A stretch of DNA of 64,000 bases from Tetmemena sp. SeJ-2015 (taxonomy: Eukaryota; Ciliophora; Spirotrichea; Sporadotrichida; Oxytrichidae). Shown piece after piece: positions 21,190 to 33,739 of this stretch. The position numbers and the translations under genes were made by a program. How positions within the stretch are numbered: position 1 is the stretch's first letter; each line of letters opens with the position of its first letter. Below the pieces are notes generated by a model, which worked only from the letters and a program-made list of their open reading frames with translations, was not told the origin of the DNA and did not search any database. Location of the stretch: positions 1-64,000 of the forward strand of contig JAJKFJ010022492.1 in assembly GCA_027382625.1 (NCBI GenBank), given 5' to 3'.

Positions 21190-24100
21190 ATGTTGCAGCA
21201 TGTAACTAGCAATACTCAATTTTCAGACCCAATATAGACCAAAGACAAAAAGGTAAAACCTGAAAGCTTTCCAAAATCAGCTAAACTTAATAACTCATCG
21301 CACCTGACCAAGACTGCAGCTGATTTATTTTCTACATCGGATATCAAACCACCAAAAGTTTTAAACATGAATAATGCTTTAACGCTTTAATGATTTATCG
21401 ATTTTAAGAGAGCAATAATTTCTCGCTACCATCGCAAGTGACTGAGACAGAGCTAATTAAATCCCTGGTCTACGAATATTTCAACAATCTTGATGATAGA
21501 ATCAAAACTTAGCATTTATTTTTTATTCTTGAGAGAATTTAAAATCAAGAAGTACCTCGAAGAGAGCTCATTCTCACTTCTTAAGTCCAAGAAAAGTAGT
21601 AACAGTAAGAGTATAGAATAGAAAAATTAGCCTTCATCTATAATAAAAATTAAATCATGTAATTTTTCATCTCAGATTCGAAAGCTGAGTGTTATTCAGA
21701 AACTGACCCAGGTCTCAAATGATCTCAAGGCCAAGTCTAAGCGAAGCAAGGAGGAGACTCTAATCAGCGGCAATGAAATTACAAAGCCTGAATAATAAGA
21801 AGAATTAAAAGAATATTAGGACTAAAAGGATAGCCCACTAGTTTTAAATCAGAGGATAAGCTAAATGCGAAGGGGCTCCCACGGTATGATTACTCAAAAC
21901 AAGTTAAATCTATATCTATTAATTAATATGATGATAAAATTTAAGTTGTAGGATTTTATAAGCCAAAACTAAGAACAACTGAAATTGAAACACAGAGCGA
22001 ATTAAATTAACTATGCACCCTAAAACTACTTTGTAAAAGAGTACTTTTAAAGCCTCTTTAAAGTGTGGAGTGGATTCTGCAAATCTTTAAAAGCCATTGC
22101 ATTGGGAAACCATAAAGAGAGCATTTGTGTAAATGCCAACTCGCTTGGGAAGTTATATTTCCTGTAAGAAACAGCCACTGAAGGCTCGCACATATAGACT
22201 TTATTTTAAAGTTTTATGGAAATAGAATATAGAGGATAGTGTACTAGCCAAGTTATTAGATTTAAAGAGCTTGTAAAAATGTTGCTGCAGATAAGTCCAC
22301 TCTTCCCTTTGGAGAAAGAATCGATTTTAATATTTCCCATTTTTTATCGAAGGTATTGAACCATAAATTAGCATTAAGTAAATCCCACTGAACTTGAGCT
22401 AGATAGCAAAAGTGAGTGGGCAATCCATTACTCATGTTGAGAAAGCTCTTTCAGACATAATCAACCATCTCATTTAAATACTCTCATACTCACCTCAAAG
22501 CATTCAGAGTAGCTCTTTCAAGCTTAACTTATTCTCTAAATATCTCTCTATTACCTAAATATGAATTAACTTGAAGATAGGCGTTTTGCAAATTTCCTCT
22601 GGAGGCTAATTAAGTTTCTCAGCAGAGAGTGTCGAGTTGCTAAGAGCAGAGTAGCTCTAAAAGTAATTGCTCTCACAGGCTTATGACAAAGAGAGCTAGT
22701 TAAATAATTCAAACCTACGCAAATTTAAAGCTGAAAACCCAGAAGATTAGTACAATCCAGTCTCATCGTTTGATTTAGTAATATTTTATAAGTACAAGGA
22801 TTCAATTTCTGAAGGAAAATGCAATTTCTATTTTATGATGCAGTGGGAACGAAAAGAGACAGAGGATTGTTTATTTAGATGAGATTCATTTTTATTTTTG
22901 TGGATTAAATAAGACAATCAACGACAATCAGTCAACATACTCGCTCTCTCGTTTAAGTGTGACAACTGACAAACTTAGCCTGATGCTGGCAAAGAAGAGT
23001 GTTCAATCTCTGAATTAATCCATGCGCATGAGTACTGCATCTATCAAAGATAGCAGATCAAATGACTGCTATGGGAGCACTGCAGCCATTCACTTAGGCA
23101 AGTATGGTGCTAATTATTTCAATACACCTCTCATCAATTAGCTAAACAACCAAGTCAATAAAGAATTTGAAAGGGATGCCAAGCTAAAGAGAATGTAGAA
23201 GTCTTAATTAATTGCCAAGAGAGATAGACTAGCAGAAACTTAATCACTTACAACTAGAATTGAGGCGCTGGAGATTAAGAGACCTGAGAGTTAAGCGATT
23301 TAGTAAATCCTATCTCGAAGCCCTTACTAAACAAATGCAGAGAGCTCTAGGCTCATCCCGCAACTAATGCGAAACGGCAGCGAGCTAAATTAGACCCTTC
23401 TGCCTAAGGTAGATGCAAATATCATCAATGGAAGTATCATCAATAAGAGTTATCTTGACTCTGCTTTCAGCAAAGCCAAGAGTAATCATCTTTCTTTGTT
23501 CCTTGTAGTTTGTGATGTATTTTTATAATCACAAAGAGGCTCTAAATAGTTCCTAGCGTTACAAGTAATCTATAGAGGAACTTTTAACCTCAAATGCCGA
23601 TAAAGAGAAATCAGATAAAGACTTCGCTAACCTATAAACTGGTCTCACTGATAGTAGCCTTTCCTAATCTCTTGCAAAAACTAGTTCAACTGGCTTTACT
23701 CATGCCTCAGAGTGTATTTATTTATGATATTCTTGCCGTCAGTTCGCTTCATCATTAGAAGCAAATAATGCGCATGAGCTATAACACAGACTCAGTCTAT
23801 CAGCGAGCAATGGACAAATATCTCTCCCAGCTAAATATGAAGGAGCAACTTCAAAAAGAAGATTAGAATTAACTAAAGCAAAACGTGAGCGACTATGCAA
23901 GATTGCAAGAATATCTGAGAAACCGTAGAAAGTAAATTCAAGAGAACAATAAGAAGTTCCTTCTTGAGCAAGCAGAGCAGAAAGTAAGTAACTACTTATA
24001 GATCAATTAATTCTTATCGTACTTATAGAAAGCCAAAGACCAGTTCGATAAGAGGATTGTGATGAATGCATCCGCTGATTAGACAACGTTCGGACCTCAA

Positions 24101-24394
24101 GAGGACGAGCTATTTTTATCAAGAAGAGTTCAACATTTAAGCAGCTTGCGATCATCTTACTAAACCGGTCTAAAATCTTAGCTTTAATCGAAGAGAGCGG
24201 AAGAGTTAGCCTTAATTCAAATAAGAAGAGAGGAAGAAGAAAGGTTGGCCAAAGAGAGCGCAGAGCAGTATCAGACAGATTTAGAAACAGTTAAAAGGAG
24301 ACAGCTTGAAAATTAGAAGGCGTGCAAAGAATTCTGGCTAGAGTAAATGTAACTCAAAGCCAAACATAAGAAGCTTCAAAATTATTTGATGTGA
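21190..24394 (+). CDS. Large hypothetical protein with C-terminal coiled coil
   Basis: ATG 21190 (MLQHVTSNTQFSDP) to TGA 24392-24394. Successive frames of coding quality, with four or more joins. A long unbroken frame covers about 21670-22350. Next is a block near 22740-22890 (YNPVSSFDLVIFYKY, FYFMMQWERKETED), then a Ser/Asn/Arg-rich region about 22960-23510 and a terminal Glu/Gln/Lys coil (RREEEERLAKESAEQYQ ... KACKEFWLEQMQLK). The end resembles coiled-coil axonemal proteins in style only. No domain was identified and joins at about 21400, 21660, 22350 and 22890 are not assigned to intron or IES. Confidence 0.5.
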
Positions 24395-25149
24395 AAGGGA
24401 AAACAGAGCTTTGAAGGTTCTACTTTAATCTAGCCCAAATATAAGTTTGATTGAAAATAGTAAGACTCTTAATTTAATTGGCGCAAATTAGGTTTAATCT
24501 GAGCCATTCAAATCTTAAAGTATTACTATTTAAGCTGAATTTATCTTAAAGATTATAATTAATAAATGTACTATTAAATAGAGGGAAGTGATTGAGAGAA
24601 CGAACTTAAGTTCAGATCTCCACACTCATTTTTCTCGACCAACCCCTAATTCAGATGGCACTCTCATCTCCTTTCAGCTCATGCTTAAGCTAGCTGACTG
24701 TGAGAAGATCAAGTTGGTCTGTAGCTAATGAACCAAGTTGTTAACTACAGTTGCAGCGAGGTAAGTTAGTTTAATCAACATCGATCGCGAGATGTCTAAG
24801 AGTTGAGGGAGTAAAGAGAATCTTTGTGATTTAAGGATGATAAAAATCGGATCAACCAACTGAATCCTCGTGCTTTAATGTTGACAGATCTATAACCTGA
24901 TCATTCACAAAGATTCCCTTTCTTTGCTCTTCTTCTCTTTGCCATTTGATACTAAATATAAATGAAGCTTATGATTAGTACTATAGATCTAACTTAATGA
25001 ATCATATAACTTTAATATCTACTAGCAATAATAAACTGAGGGCCACCTGAGTATTATATCACTAACCTAAGTCTAAGCCTATGCCTTCCTCGCTGTATTG
25101 TAAGTCCAGTAGCCTCGTCCTGTCATTCGCAGAGTTAACTTAACTCCAT
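24395..25149. other. Unresolved region
   Basis: Contains a coding-like plus-strand patch at 24635-24750 (LISFQLMLKLADCEKIKLV) and a minus-strand patch at 25070-25150 (NGVKLTLRMTGRGYWTYN), both without a supported start or stop. They may be scattered MDSs of scrambled genes; I could not find convincing pointer pairs. Confidence 0.3.
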
Positions 25150-25500
25150 TCACACAAAATTCCTTGTCTGAAGTGCTAGAGAGAGATTGAGTTTCGGCTC
25201 TTTCTCCTCTGGCCAAATTGATGGCAAGGCCAGACAGTGTGATATATCAGGGCATTCTCTCTGCTTAGTCCCTTTGGCTTGCTCCTCGTGAGTTTTGGTG
25301 AAGGTTGGAACTTTTAAGCGTTTTGCTTTTGAGATCCGTGTACTATTCAGCTCGAGCTTGCTCCCTGTGTATCCTTAAGACCTCTTTCCTCCGCGCCCCC
25401 ACGTGAGGAATACCAAGTACTCATCTTAGTCGTGGCTCGTCCATGATTAGGCAAAGGGCGCGGGATAGCTTCCGGCTTATTTGGAAAGCGATTGAGTCAT
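25150..25500 (-). CDS. ORF in a GC-rich island, product unknown
   Basis: ATG 25498-25500 to TGA 25150-25152, 116 residues, starting MTQSLSKQAGSYPAPF. The local base composition is clearly more GC-rich than the surroundings (about 25060-25500), including CCGCGCCCCC near 25396. The next patch downstream (NGVKLTLRMTGRG) is in another frame, so the gene may continue through an IES or intron. The alternatives are a structured non-coding RNA on either strand or a recently acquired sequence. No family recognised. Confidence 0.35.
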
Positions 25501-25959
25501 GTACACAGCACATTCCTTCAAAATTATTTCTATTAACTGCTCCTAAGCATAAGATCTTAATTTTGTTTAGGTAACAATATGCAAGCTAAAAGTCATCATG
25601 CAAACCTAAATGATGAACCTATTGTATCAATACTCTAGCAAATCTACCTACAAAAAAGGCATTATAACCTATAACATACAACATACATACTTGTAATAAT
25701 ATAGCATAAGAACTGTCTTCTACCATTAATTTGTAAACATATCACCGCAATTGTTTTGAAGATGGATTGAAAGAGAATTAAATCCAAACGAATTAAGTCT
25801 TTCAAGATAATAGATGCAGGCTAATAAGAATGATATTATCATACTATGATGATTTTATGTGATACGAAGAAGGGTGTTTTTATAGCTGAGAATTTAATAA
25901 AAAAGAGAATTAAATTAGATATTAAATTAAAATGGAATAAATCAGTGACAGTTAAAGTG

Positions 25960-26394
25960 TCTCAGATTTAAATAATAATTACACCATTCGATTCAGCATC
26001 AAATTCTAAGAACTTTTTATCCTTGCAACTTTTCTGTGGGAGAGCTCAGTACAGAGTTATAAGCGACACAAGTTTTGATGAAGATGAGTATTACGATGAA
26101 GAAGAATGCGCGCATCATATCTCGATGCTGAGAGGTGCTACGAAGATGATTAAAGAAGAAACCCATATTAATTTTTGGATCTCTATCGAACAAGCTGCAG
26201 ATCAGGTGGTAAATCTACGATTTCAACTGACACGAAGTTGCAACTCTCCATTTATTATTTTAACCAATCACCGATTTTAATTAAAATTCTTACTATAATA
26301 ACTAATTTTAGAGTTATTTGTTTCTTAGCAATTGCTATAATTTTTAGGTTGTCCTTATCAACTTGCAAATCTGTTCGCTAATACGAAACTTTGA
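25960..26394 (+). CDS. Possible gene fragment
   Basis: Frame containing TPFDSASNSKNF, then YRVISDTSFDEDEYYDEEE and a helix, running on to TGA 26392-26394. From about 26200 (GTGGTAAATC) it may be intronic. Acidic and Tyr-rich, no domain recognised. It could be an MDS of an unidentified gene. About 110 bp just upstream resemble sequence at 900-1010. Confidence 0.3.
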
Positions 26395-26488
26395 TCTACT
26401 AGGTGCAGGAAACTTTTATCATTATCTTGCATCATTATTGAACTCTCATCCACTATCTTACTCTCCTCTAACACTTAAAAATACCAAT

Positions 26489-29400
26489 TCATGGTTAAAT
26501 TATATGCTACTTATTAGGGTTATGAGAGGTAATTTTCTACTCTTGTCTTATTCTCTTGATTGAAATTACTAATAAAAGCTAAAACTATTTCAAAATAAAA
26601 TTCCTGAGGAAGCCTCCAAGTAAATGCGGAGAGTTGAAAGAGAATGACTTCCTATGAACAGGTTAGAAAGACTTTGGCCGGTAAACAACCGCGTTCGGAG
26701 AGATTAGGGTATTCTCAGAGAACTTAAAATTGCACTTGATGTCCTTCTCCATTTCTCTCATGAGTTTTTCCTCCTCATTATCTTCTAAAAATTCATTAAA
26801 TTCCACCTCAGGAGGAGATTGCGAAAACAGTTAAGTTTAAGGCTCTCTCTTCACTTATGAAACCTGATTCCGGCCTTCCTCTTGCACAAGGTCTTTTTGA
26901 GCTTTCAATATAGTCTACTTATCTAGAATTTAGGACTTCTTAAGTTTTATAACTTGTTAGTTTTAATTAGGAGGTGACCTTTGCTTCTCAATCATAGTTT
27001 TTAGGGAATCCAATTATATCGTATTCATGTTAGCGGTGCTAACTTTTATTAAACTCTTACTCTGGATTTTCTTTTGAACATCATTTAAGGATATCTTATT
27101 AACCTGGCTCTAATTTTCACTTTCTTGATAAGAATTTTTTCTAGAGTCGTTTTTAATTCCATACTCGAGATGATACTAAAAATGAAAAAATTGCATCATC
27201 TATTATAATGATGTTGAGTGTTGAAGTTCATGTTTTACCCTTTGAGTTTATCTAGGTTGGTATTTTTGTTCAAAAGTGTAATAGGAAGTGAAATTTGATT
27301 CCCACCACTCTCTGATGAGAGATTCTAGAATTTCTTCTATTGGGAAATATGTGGTTGCTGAGTTGCAGTAGAGGGAATGATTTGACCAATACCTGAAGTG
27401 GGTTGGGGTTAGTGGTTCACTTTTATAGCTTTCTCTACTTAAAAATGAATAAATGGATGATAATCGATTTAAAATCTCAAGTCTGATTTAAGTTCTGTTA
27501 ATTTTAATTGCCTTAAAGAGGCTTTGAGGCTTCATTTTAAGATAGGAAGTTAGTTTAAATTTGAATTTTACTTTAAGGCGGTGCCTGATTATTATATGAA
27601 GAGTAACTCTACTCAATTTCTGACTTCGAAGGCAGGATCTCTCTCAATTTCTTATCGGGGAGATCGATATTCATCTGCAAAGGCTGCTACTTTTTCTCTT
27701 CTAGACTGTGATCCATTCTACTCCGTAAGAGTGTCTTAGACCCATTCATAGTTGTGCTCTCATTTTGGTTTGAGAAGAATGTGCCGGTCAAATCAGCAGA
27801 CTTGTTCGATTAAGTAGATGTATAATTATTCTTGTTAGCTTGAGTCTGCGAAGAAGAGAGATTACTCGCTGTAAAGTTGGTTTGATTCTGACTGCTTGCA
27901 TTACCCCCATTAGTCATGCTACTCACCTCAGCGTCTAAGTTTTATTGCTGTGAAGTTGAACTTCTCTCTTTTTTCTTATCCACTGGTTCCTGACTAAAAG
28001 CCCTCTTCACTAATTTGATCGCCTTCACTTTTTGCGGCAAACCACTTGAAGCTGTTTTATTCAAAATTTTAAGGCCAGATTAAGTTATTGCACTCCCGGT
28101 GGACGGTTCTTGGCTTGAATAGTAATTCAGAGCTGTTTTTATCTTACTCGTTGTGTCCAAGGGTTGATGTTGGGATGAGTTTGAGAGTGAAGCGGTGATT
28201 TTATTGAAATTCTAGCTGGCAGTTGCAAGCATTTGGGCCGAGGTATCGTACTTGATCAAGCTACTTGTCGGCTTTTTGACAGTTTGAAGCCCGTATACAT
28301 CATTAGCCTGATTTTTCTGGTTTATAGCTCTTTTTAAATTGAGAATGACTGGATTCTCGGAAGATTTCAAGCTTTCAGACTTCTGAGAGAGGCGCCTGAA
28401 AAAGGGAAGAGAGATAGTGCCGCTCTTATTTGCTTCATCACTGATTATTAAAGAGGATTTGGGCAGTTTCGTCTTCACCTCATCTGAAGGCTTCTCTGTT
28501 TAGACTGAGGAATCTATAAGTTTCTCGAGTTTCTCTGTTATCTATTAGCTGCTTATCAAAGTCTATGACTTTGAATTAGAGAAAATCAACTTTTCATAAT
28601 AATGAAGTAAACTAATTATTAGCGGACTAATTGAGCCTTTAATTTCCTTAAGCTGCAAAGTAACTCACTGCCTCTGCAGTAGTTTAAGTTTAGCCATAGG
28701 CTTCTTGGCTTTGAGTTTAGTTTGGGGATCCATTCGCAGCCAAGGCTCCATAATTCATCTTCTGTGTAACCTCTTAAGCAGAGTCAGTTTCTGTCAATAG
28801 TACATTCTGAGTTTCAATCTTGTTTGTAAGGCTTTAATTATGAGTCTAGTTGGCTAGAAATTACTGGGTATGATGCTAAGAGATGTTAGCTGCAAGCTAT
28901 GTAGGATTTAGCTGAGATTGGCTTAAGCTTGCCTTAGAATAGCTTTGATTGAAATAGCTATATTAAAAGGAATTTAAATAAAAAGGACAAGCTCTTGTTG
29001 AAAGAAAAAATAGATTATCATGAAGATCACTTATTTAAAGACATTGACTGTTGGTTATAAAGATTTCCATTCATTGCGGAATTATCAGCTTTGAGAGGAG
29101 ATAAGTTCTTGAACTACAGGGAGGGCTCGTATGAAGTTTGGCACTGGGATACAGATTCCTCAGTGATTATACTCTGCTTCTGAAAGAGCTTGATAGTATT
29201 GGTCTTGACTTGAGTTAGAAAGTTCTAACCACTTGAAGTTAACCGCAATCCGATTTGCTGCTTTCTGAATTGTTAACTTAATAGCAAGAGTAAAAAGAAG
29301 AGTCAAATTTAAATTGATGTTATCCAGGATTATGCTGTAGTTACTGTTAGCAAACCATTTGTAATGAGTTTCTACTATAACATCCCATCAGTGAGGGCTG

Positions 29401-30270
29401 GATTGGAATTCATATGAGGATTTTGAGGGATAGAATCAATGTTTGACTGTATCATGATGTAAGTTCTGGATATTTGGAATCAAGTTTTATGTAGCCTCAC
29501 CTTCCGCTCTTCCACCATCTTCCTGATTTTGATTGAATTCTTAAAGCATTTCCAGAGTGGATTCGTCTCCTATATAATCCCAATTTCCATTTAACTCCAA
29601 ACTTTCATTCTCGTAGCTCAGCTCCAAGTTCTCCTGATTCACCGCTTACTCCATTTCCGTACTTTAAGGTATCAAAACCTATCCACAAAAATATTTGATC
29701 AGTATTTATAATGATCCCTAGAGAATAAGTTAAGCATCAAGTCATAATTTAGTGAAGAGAGCAACTTACGTTCATCATGGCAAAAAAGGAATCGTTGGTC
29801 TACTTGTTAGATTCAATATACTATAATCAAGCTAAAAGAGAATAATGATTAAGATGGTGATAGCAGTTCTCCTTGAATAAAGAAATTTGGATCTTGCTAG
29901 AAACCTAATTGATTATGAAATGGCTGCCCAAACTACAGCGTCCCCTCCATTTCTTGGCTTTGATAGTTAGGTTCTTGATGTTGTTGTTAGCTGTGTGTCT
30001 GTTAACTTGCCGCGCCAATCATCTATTATTGGTTTTGAATAGAAATGATAGGACCTCCACCTCTCTACAACTGCTACTCGGATACAAACCTGATATTTCT
30101 CTATCATAGTGGTTTGACTATAAGCAAGGGCTACTCATTAGAAGCTTGATTCTCGCTCCTTTAATTGCTAGATTATTGGACTCGCCCTCGCTTGAGAAGG
30201 GGAGAGGTGGGTGCCTCACTTGGTTCTAAGTGATTGCGTTATTTTGCACTTGAGTGAACTAGTGAGACAT
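26489..30270 (-). CDS. Gln/Asn/Ser-rich protein with C-terminal PAM2-like motif
   Basis: ATG 30268-30270 (MSHQFTQVQNNAITQ) to TGA 26489-26491. The order is a Gln-rich N-terminus, an intron ending AACAAGTAG near 29811, a short exon (TNDSFFAMMN) followed by a clear intron (GTAAGTTGC...TGGATAG), an acidic exon, and a very long low-complexity region. A further intron (GTAAAACATG...TTTTTAG) lies at about 27250-27180. Near the C-terminus is ISPNAVVYRP, which fits the PAM2 consensus for binding the MLLE domain of poly(A)-binding protein. That suggests a cytoplasmic mRNP role like ataxin-2 or PAIP proteins, but no LSm or other domain was found. The N-terminal frame shifts once near 30080. Residues after the PAM2-like motif may be untranslated. 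Confidence 0.5.
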
Positions 30271-30624
30271 TTCTAAATTAATTATGAAACTTAGCTTGCT
30301 AAAACTTTATCAAATTATTAATTCTATTCTCCAATTAATTTCAACAATAATAATTTAATTTATTTTTTGACGAGAAATTTAAAAGAAAGTTTGAAATCAC
30401 TTTAAATACTGATAAATACATTACTCTCTCTCAGGAAGCTTTAGATAATAAAAGATGATCACTTAATTAAAAAAGACCTGAATTAAATAGGGATAATATT
30501 CAGCATAATGAGCCCTAGTTTCTGAGGTGCTTCCAATTTAATTAATTAATTTATTATTGCTGAAATAAATATGTGGCAAAATATTCATAATAGATCTTCT
30601 TATGAAAATATTGATCTTATATCT
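30271..30624. other. AT-rich divergent intergenic region
   Basis: About 350 bp between the PAM2-like gene (-) and the phosphatase-like gene (+). No coding or RNA signal seen. Confidence 0.5.
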
Positions 30625-33600
30625 ATGAAAGGATAAAGCCCGAGTGGAAACACCAATGAAATAAAAGACGGAGATGTTGTAATAACCTTTTCTGGCTAAT
30701 TTTACTTTTAGAAAGAGCCTGAAGTGAACACTCTATCTCTGGAACCTGAACTTGATCTTATAGGCGCAGCTAAAGTACTAGACGGTTTATTTATCGGGGA
30801 CGCTATCTGTGCAGAGGTGAGTATTGATAAATTCTCTTCTATTTATAGTTTAAGAAGAGCAAAGATAAAGTTTTTATCTATGCACATAAAAAGCAAATGC
30901 CAAATTTTGCTTTGCAAATATAATAGCTCATTTGGAATCCGATGAATTTTTAAGAAGTATAAAGGATATAGAGTTCTTGAAGAGCAATAAGATCACTAGA
31001 ATTGTTAACTGTGCAGGAGATCAAGTAGAAAATACACTTGAGAATAAGGTTTTTCCTATACTTAAATTAATTTTTATTAAGAGATTGCAATTTTTTATGT
31101 ATTATCTGACATTTAATTGGGAAGAGTTCAAAGTAAGAATTATAGTGTGTGAGTAACATTCGCTCTAGTTAGTTGAATTGAATGAAAGATTAGTGAGGGA
31201 TCTCTTAGCATTTATCACTCCAGCTATTAACAATTTTCAAGGCGTTTTAATCCACTCACTCAATGGCAAGAATTTAAATAGAAGCATTTTTAAATTAAGA
31301 ACAGGTGCAGCATTGCTGCTTTAGTATTTCTGATGCACAGGTACAGGTGGGGTTTAATAAAGAGCTTGGAATACTTGAACTAGAAAAAGCCTGGTCTAGA
31401 GATGACTGCCTCCCTGCTCAAATACCTTCTTGAGTATGAACTGAGAGTAGAAAATGATAGTGTAGGTTTCCTGACTAAAGACTGGAACAGCTTCTTTGAA
31501 AAAGGACCGCTTTATGAAGAGGAAAAGATGGTTGTCAATACTCATCTAAATTCTCTGAAGCAATAGAGCTAAGCTAATAATCCAGAAGAGAGAAGGTCTC
31601 ATACTAAAGGGAAGAAAGGCAAGGCTAAAAAGAAGGGAAGTGAAGTTAAGGGGCTGGGGTAGCGAGCTAGTCGAAGAGTTAGATTCAGTAGAGAAGTCAA
31701 GACACATGAGTTTATACAAGAAGAGGAGGAATAAGAGCAAGAGATTACAATCAGAGATTAAAAATATGATGGACATGGTCAGACTGACTAAAAGGCTTCC
31801 TTAAAACTTCAATTAGAGAAAGAGGAGATAGAGTGGGAGTTATCTAGGCTCAAGGTTTAGAAGGAGCTCTAGAGACTAGAAGCCAACGAAACTCAAAGAT
31901 AAATAGAGAAGAGAGACCTAGAAGTTAAGTAGGAGCAAGTTAGAAGATAGAGGGAGGCGAGGTTAGATGCAATACGACAGTAGTAAATTTTTGATGAAGA
32001 GAGAATTAAAGATCAGTAGTAAAAAGAAGAAGAGCTGCTCAATCTCAAGTCAAATCATAGGTAGTAGAAAATTAAGAGCATAACTCAAGAAAATTAAGAC
32101 ATAGAGGCAGAGGAGCGAATCAGTAAATTATAGTTACAGCAAGAATAGCCAGAAAATGATGATGAGTTTATGCCTATCGTATTAAGTCACACTCCTTATG
32201 ATATAATGAAACCTCCAGGTGAGAATTAAGACGACGATTAATTGAGTAACCATTCAACTTCTCATGTAAATGAAAATACGAAACGCCTTCATCAAAATGG
32301 ATAAAAGTTCAAACCTGCTTCAGCTATTAACTTCAAGCATTTGGAATAAATTGAAACCGATGTTACTCTCTAAACTGATATAGTTGTAAGTCCAATCCAG
32401 AAGAAGTATAAGGCAAATAATAGCCCTAACTTAATTCATAAAGGACCTTATCTGAATCAGATAAGAGCTTCTTAAGAGAATATTGTGAGACAATCCTCAA
32501 ATCTAAAATCAAGTGTCTAACTTGTCAAGCTCTTCTTTTATTTTCTAATTTATACTTAGCTGGATGAAATAAAGGAGAAGAAGATTCCTTTGGCAGATAT
32601 CACAAATAATCAGCATAAGTACTTGAAGAAGAAGCCAAAACTATAGTCCCCATTTGATAAGACAATAAGTGATTCATTTCTTGACGCAACTTAGCCTGAG
32701 ACTGAGAGATATAATCCCTTGAAGATAATTGGCAAGGAGTTAGTAAGAGAGCCATTAGAAGACAAGATCTTTGATAGGGATGAAGAAGGGCAATAAACTC
32801 CTCCTCTTGCTGTAAAATTTATGATACCTACGAGTTTCTACAAAACCTAAGAGAGAAGTGACTCAGGTCAAACCATGACGTAAAAAATTCAATACTTCAA
32901 GGAGCGAGTTGAGACTGTGGGTCATGTAGCCGCTGCTCCTCTTAAGTTTAACTCATCAGACGCTATAGAAGGGAGGATAAATGGAAAAGTAGACACCATG
33001 AAAATCTAAGTGAATGAGATGAAGCATAACTACATGCAATTATTTAAGCGAGTTCTATCTTTATCATATACATATAGAATCTCAAAGATAGGGCTGAATA
33101 GCGAAGAGCCCATTTTTATGAGAATACAATCCAAACCATCATATAGAAATAGAGCAACGTGGCCAAAGGATCGAGCTCTAACTTAATAAACCATATTCAA
33201 ATGAAGTAGCAAATAAGTAACAGCAGTAGAGGCATTTCTCTTTAATCAAATTTTTAGAAAACTATAACAAGCCCAAATCCGTATAGCGCAAGCTATCTTA
33301 GCTCTAATAATACCCTGAGAAGTAATGAAGATTTAAGCATAATAACTGATCCTGAGAGGGGAATGTTAGAAGGTAATTTAGGATAAGGACAAAGTCTTCC
33401 ATCTATTTTACTGAGGAGAGAGAATGGATCCAACCAGCAGAGAGGAGGCAGTTTGGAATCTAATCATGCTGAGAAGAGGGATCTAAATTTTGAGATTGGA
33501 GGGAGGCGACAGAGATCAAGGATAAACTTTACGATTGATAGTCAGAGTCCTAGTTAAGCTAATTCTGGGAATTAATCTCTGTCAGGTTCTCTCTTTCCAA

Positions 33601-33668
33601 GCAATAAAAAATATACTATTTTATTCAATTCATAAAAATCAATTAAGGTGGAAATCTGCCGAATTTGA
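30625..33668 (+). CDS. Dual-specificity-phosphatase-like protein (catalytic Cys replaced) with long coiled-coil tail
   Basis: ATG 30625 to TGA 33666-33668. The N-terminal 250 residues match atypical dual-specificity phosphatases: GDAICAE, NKITRIVNCAGDQVEN, YLTFNWEEF, LLAFITPAINN, then the P-loop region IHSLNGKN...NRS, and RYRWGLIKSLEYLNQKKPG. The usual HCxxGxxRS is HSLNGKN(LN)RS, so the nucleophile Cys is Ser and activity is unlikely; this is a pseudophosphatase of a type common in ciliates. An IES at 31283-31308 with pointer AGCATT interrupts the domain. After it come a basic patch, a Glu/Gln/Arg coil (about 31800-32150), and a Ser-rich tail with one intron (GTCAAGCTC...TACTTAG, about 32526-32560). 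A frame change near 33190 is unresolved. Tail and domain are assumed to be one gene. Confidence 0.7.
31283..31308. other. Short IES (26 bp) with pointer AGCATT
   Basis: AGCATT occurs at 31283-31288 and 31309-31314. Removing one copy plus the 20 AT-rich bases between them restores the phosphatase fold in frame: NRSIAALVFLMHRYRWG. No GT-AG intron fits here. Confidence 0.75.
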
Positions 33669-33739
33669 AAATAGCTCATCCTTTTAACAGAAGCATTTTT
33701 ATTAATTTTTAACACTTCAAATGGAATAGATTCTCTCTA

